From NCBI GenBank assembly GCA_015350385.1, contig WNKI01000003.1, positions 2,765,816-2,829,815 on the forward strand: a stretch of DNA of 64,000 nucleotides, written 5' to 3'. Of this stretch, positions 61,389 to 64,000 are shown one piece after another; position 1 is the stretch's first letter; each line of letters begins with the position of its first letter. The DNA is from Aculops lycopersici. Lineage: Eukaryota; Arthropoda; Arachnida; Trombidiformes; Eriophyidae. A model generated the notes under the pieces. The model saw only the letters and a list, made by a program, of their open reading frames with translations, was not told the DNA's origin and made no database searches. The translations under genes were made by a program, and so were the position numbers.

Positions 61389-64000
61389 ATGGAAAGTGAA
61401 CGAGAATGTCCCAGTCAATCTACGACCTCGAAACCCCTAGAGCCTTTAGATTATCCAATTGAAGCAGAAGATGCGCAACAAGTGATTGTAAATCCTCCAC
61501 CTGCAAACGAAGAGTCATCATTGAATCAAGAGCAGCAACAAATTTTACTAGATCAACAGCAACGGCATCAAGTTCTACCAAATCAACATAGAGCCAAGCT
61601 CTCGGCCTCAGTTAGGTCGCAGTCGTCGCCAAGCTCACTGACCACCCACAAGTTCGGCCTCCGCTTGACTCCCTCGCCGCCGCGACTTATGATCGACCAC
61701 GAAACTGGAGACATCATTGAAACCTACCCAGATCAGCCCACTTACCTGCGCACCTTTCAGCCGGTGAGTGGAGGCCAGCAAGCGGCAACCAATAGGCCAC
61801 CGATAGTTGGCGCTCCCTCCGTAGATGAATCGACGACAATTAATGTACCTGAGGACGAGGCCGACGACGAGGAAGAGCAGGTTCGCAACGAAACGGTTGA
61901 AATTGACGCCGAGAGGGACGACAACGACGACGACGAAGACGACGATACGGCGCCAAATACAAACGCAACCTTCGACGACTCGCTAGCACATCCCTGTCCG
62001 CCGCCTCTAACTAGTCAGCGCCAAATTGACCAATACAATCAATCATTGTTATCATTATCTCAGCAACAAACTCAATCAAAACAATCCCTAGAAATGCCAG
62101 TCGATTCCCAGAATCGCCACCACCACCACCACCACTACAGAGCAAACTTGCAACCCCTTAGACCGATGATTCCGCCGCCGCATCAGAACAAGCAAGTCTA
62201 CTTTGGGCCCGCCGAACAGGTGGGCGTGTTGCCATCAAATTTTGGCTTTCCACTTTATCAGCAGCAGCAGCAGCAACAACAACCTCAGCAACAGCAATCT
62301 CAGGCGAGCGGCAATCGGCCTCTGAGGGAAGCCCAGCGGCCGACAATCTCGCCCGTCGAGGCTAATGTTGTAGGCGAGCGTCAATTTACCCTCGACGACT
62401 TGGTGCCACATTTACAACACCAACAGCAGCAGTTGCAAAATCAAACGAGATCCTTAAAATCTGCGACTAAGATTGCTGGCGCGGCAACAGGTGGCGATGA
62501 GTACGCGAACAAAACTAGCATTATCCAGTCGCACGATGAGTCACTGAAGAGGGCGCTAGAGAAACTCGAGGATTTTGGGGACTCAAGCAGCAAGACGGAT
62601 CTTATTATTGTGATTGAACCCGAAGAGGAGCGAAAAGGAGGAGTTAAGGTGACGAGAACCAATGCGGCGAAGGCGAGCATTTTGCTCAACGCGGCGAAAC
62701 AATATAAAGCTGCTCAGCAGCAACAGTTGGCCTCCACCAGCTCCACCTCTAGAGGTCCCAAGACTGAAGGCGAGTCCATCCAAAGCGCGAGATCGGGCGC
62801 CGCAACTAGAGCTCAACCAGTGGCGAGAGGTGGAGCGCAAGTTGCGCAACAAAACAAGAAACAGGTAACTATGGCATCAGCAGCAGCATCAGCATCAACA
62901 GGTGCCACCGGAAAGGAAAATACTAAACGATTAGGAGGAACTAAATGTGAAAACAAGAAACTCATGGGGCGACCAAATATTGAGGCGTTCCATTTATATG
63001 GTTGGTTATACACTTTTATAATTCTATTAGCACTATCACTATCAAGTTTGATTATCTACCTACTTGTTGTTCCATTGCAATTCAATTGCACACTCTTTAG
63101 GCCAAGCTATACACACGTTTCATTAATATTATCAAGTTGTAATTTAATATTTATTTGTATATTCTCACTATTTTGGTATTGCTCTGAAGTAACTAGAAGT
63201 TTTTATGCAAATTTATCATCATCAGCATTCATCATAAGCACCTACTCTATTTTGGTTTGCTTAAACCTATCGCTTGGAATATTATTTTTCATGATTAACA
63301 CGTGTCACCTTGAGCGCTCGACGACACCACTTTTGGGTCCGTTTGTTACAGCAAGTGGAGATGGTAGTGTAAATTCTGATGGATTTTTAAGTAAATTAGG
63401 CGAAAGGAACAATAGTTTTATAATATCCTACAATCCCGCTAGTGGTATTCAAATTGAACGCCTAATACCTATCGCTAAAACAACCACAACCACTACTAGC
63501 TCGCCCAATGAAGATTCCGGCTCGAGAAACAGACGCCAGGTGGAAGATGAATCCTCGCTAGAGCTACTATTACTGCATAAACTTAACCTGAGATCTCATT
63601 CCAACTCATCATCATTATTTAATCGCTCACTAACCAGACGGCACTTGTCTGATTTTATTCATGACGGCGACAACTCGACCGGAAGCGAAGAGCCGCCACA
63701 GGACGGCGAGGAGAGCGATTCGGAGGAAAACTCGGACGACTCAACAAATAGATCGTCGACTTTACTCTCAAATGGCTCTGCAAATTTAGGATATTTAAAT
63801 GGCAACGGAGATGGCAATCGCGATTCGGAGGACGAGGAGCAAAACTGGCCACCAACGCAGCCGCCGCCGCCGCCGCAGCAACGTCAACCACCTGTCAACT
63901 CTCGGCGACCGCTCAAGAATCGGCCCTCGCCGGTAGATGGCGGCAATTTGCGGGCAAGTCAAACACAACTAGCGCCCAGCGGCGCGGGCAATGGTAGCCC
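61389..64000 (+). CDS. Long disordered protein with three membrane spans, 5' part
   Basis: The frame opens with ATG at 61389 and stays open to the window edge (870 codons), so it is incomplete. I do not recognise it. Residues 1-~530 are low complexity: Gln/Ser/Pro-rich, an Asp/Glu cluster (~155-200), a six-His run and polyQ. A compact membrane block follows with three hydrophobic spans at ~538-560 (LYTFIILLALSLSSLIIYLL), ~577-598 (SLILSSCNLIFICIFSLFW) and ~612-633 (FIISTYSILVCLNLSLGILF). After ~640 the sequence is again disordered, acidic and Pro-rich. The membrane block uses AT-rich codons (TTA, ATA) unlike the GC-rich flanks. A CAG-GTAACT near 62861 could be a donor, but no break in frame requires an intron. 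Confidence 0.7.
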   Translation, partial: MESERECPSQSTTSKPLEPLDYPIEAEDAQQVIVNPPPANEESSLNQEQQQILLDQQQRHQVLPNQHRAKLSASVRSQSSPSSLTTHKFGLRLTPSPPRLMIDHETGDIIETYPDQPTYLRTFQPVSGGQQAATNRPPIVGAPSVDESTTINVPEDEADDEEEQVRNETVEIDAERDDNDDDEDDDTAPNTNATFDDSLAHPCPPPLTSQRQIDQYNQSLLSLSQQQTQSKQSLEMPVDSQNRHHHHHHYRANLQPLRPMIPPPHQNKQVYFGPAEQVGVLPSNFGFPLYQQQQQQQQPQQQQSQASGNRPLREAQRPTISPVEANVVGERQFTLDDLVPHLQHQQQQLQNQTRSLKSATKIAGAATGGDEYANKTSIIQSHDESLKRALEKLEDFGDSSSKTDLIIVIEPEEERKGGVKVTRTNAAKASILLNAAKQYKAAQQQQLASTSSTSRGPKTEGESIQSARSGAATRAQPVARGGAQVAQQNKKQVTMASAAASASTGATGKENTKRLGGTKCENKKLMGRPNIEAFHLYGWLYTFIILLALSLSSLIIYLLVVPLQFNCTLFRPSYTHVSLILSSCNLIFICIFSLFWYCSEVTRSFYANLSSSAFIISTYSILVCLNLSLGILFFMINTCHLERSTTPLLGPFVTASGDGSVNSDGFLSKLGERNNSFIISYNPASGIQIERLIPIAKTTTTTTSSPNEDSGSRNRRQVEDESSLELLLLHKLNLRSHSNSSSLFNRSLTRRHLSDFIHDGDNSTGSEEPPQDGEESDSEENSDDSTNRSSTLLSNGSANLGYLNGNGDGNRDSEDEEQNWPPTQPPPPPQQRQPPVNSRRPLKNRPSPVDGGNLRASQTQLAPSGAGNGS

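Noticed and set aside
1..64000. Prokaryotic-type systems (CRISPR, toxin-antitoxin, phage, operons)
   Set aside because: All recognised genes are animal nuclear genes, several with spliceosomal introns; no direct-repeat array or bacterial gene was seen.

Overview
This is a eukaryotic nuclear window, most likely from an arachnid and probably from a small-genome mite. The coding sequence consists of animal housekeeping genes (RPL11, PP1, TFG, FTSJ1, PSME3, TM2D3, SR protein, SLC25A20, cathepsin L, TECR, pyruvate carboxylase, KCTD9, eIF3G, AGA, CCDC47). A secreted sphingomyelinase-D/SicTox-family phospholipase points to Arachnida. Intron poverty is striking: of 27 genes whose ends I could define, only three show introns I could resolve (FTSJ1 one, the SLC25A44-like carrier two, the Costars gene one). 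Pyruvate carboxylase is a single 3.6-kb exon. Intron loss on this scale is known from eriophyoid mites, so such a lineage is a reasonable but unproven guess.

Layout. 0-9 kb: the start of a RasGEF-N protein (-, runs off the left edge), RPL11 (+), TFG (-), PP1 catalytic subunit (+), a BLOC1S3-like protein (-) and FTSJ1 (-). 9-20 kb: a long gene-poor stretch, a secreted Met/His/Gln-rich protein (-), PSME3 (-), TM2D3 (+), a two-RRM SR splicing factor (-), an unrecognised small gene (+) and the carnitine/acylcarnitine carrier (-). Two near-identical ~215-bp MITE-like elements sit in two head-to-head promoter regions here. 20-30 kb: a short TIPIN/Swi3 protein (+), cathepsin L (-), a histidine acid phosphatase that has lost both catalytic histidines (-) and a CUPID-domain cytohesin-partner homologue (-). 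30-47 kb: SLC25A44-like carrier (+), TECR (-), pyruvate carboxylase (-), Costars/ABRACL-like gene (-), a 4.5-kb gene-free stretch containing a perfect 26-bp hairpin, KCTD9 (+) and eIF3G (-). 47-64 kb: SMaseD-family protein (+), aspartylglucosaminidase (-), CCDC47 (+), a NOL11-like protein (-), an ACBD5-like tail-anchored protein without an ACB domain (-) and a long disordered multi-pass membrane protein (+) that runs off the right edge.

The genes are not a functional cluster. They mix metabolism (pyruvate carboxylase, TECR, two mitochondrial carriers), RNA and translation (RPL11, eIF3G, FTSJ1, SR protein), secretory/ER/peroxisome functions (TFG, CCDC47, ACBD5-like) and lysosomal or secreted enzymes (cathepsin L, AGA, phosphatase-like protein, SMaseD-like). 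Several pairs are divergent or convergent with under 600 bp between them, so shared promoters and overlapping 3' ends are likely. I see no CRISPR array, prokaryotic defence system, rRNA or convincing tRNA gene. The points most worth following are the MITE pair, the perfect hairpin, the dead phosphatase, the ACB-less ACBD5 homologue and the SMaseD-like protein with its unusual C-terminal extension.
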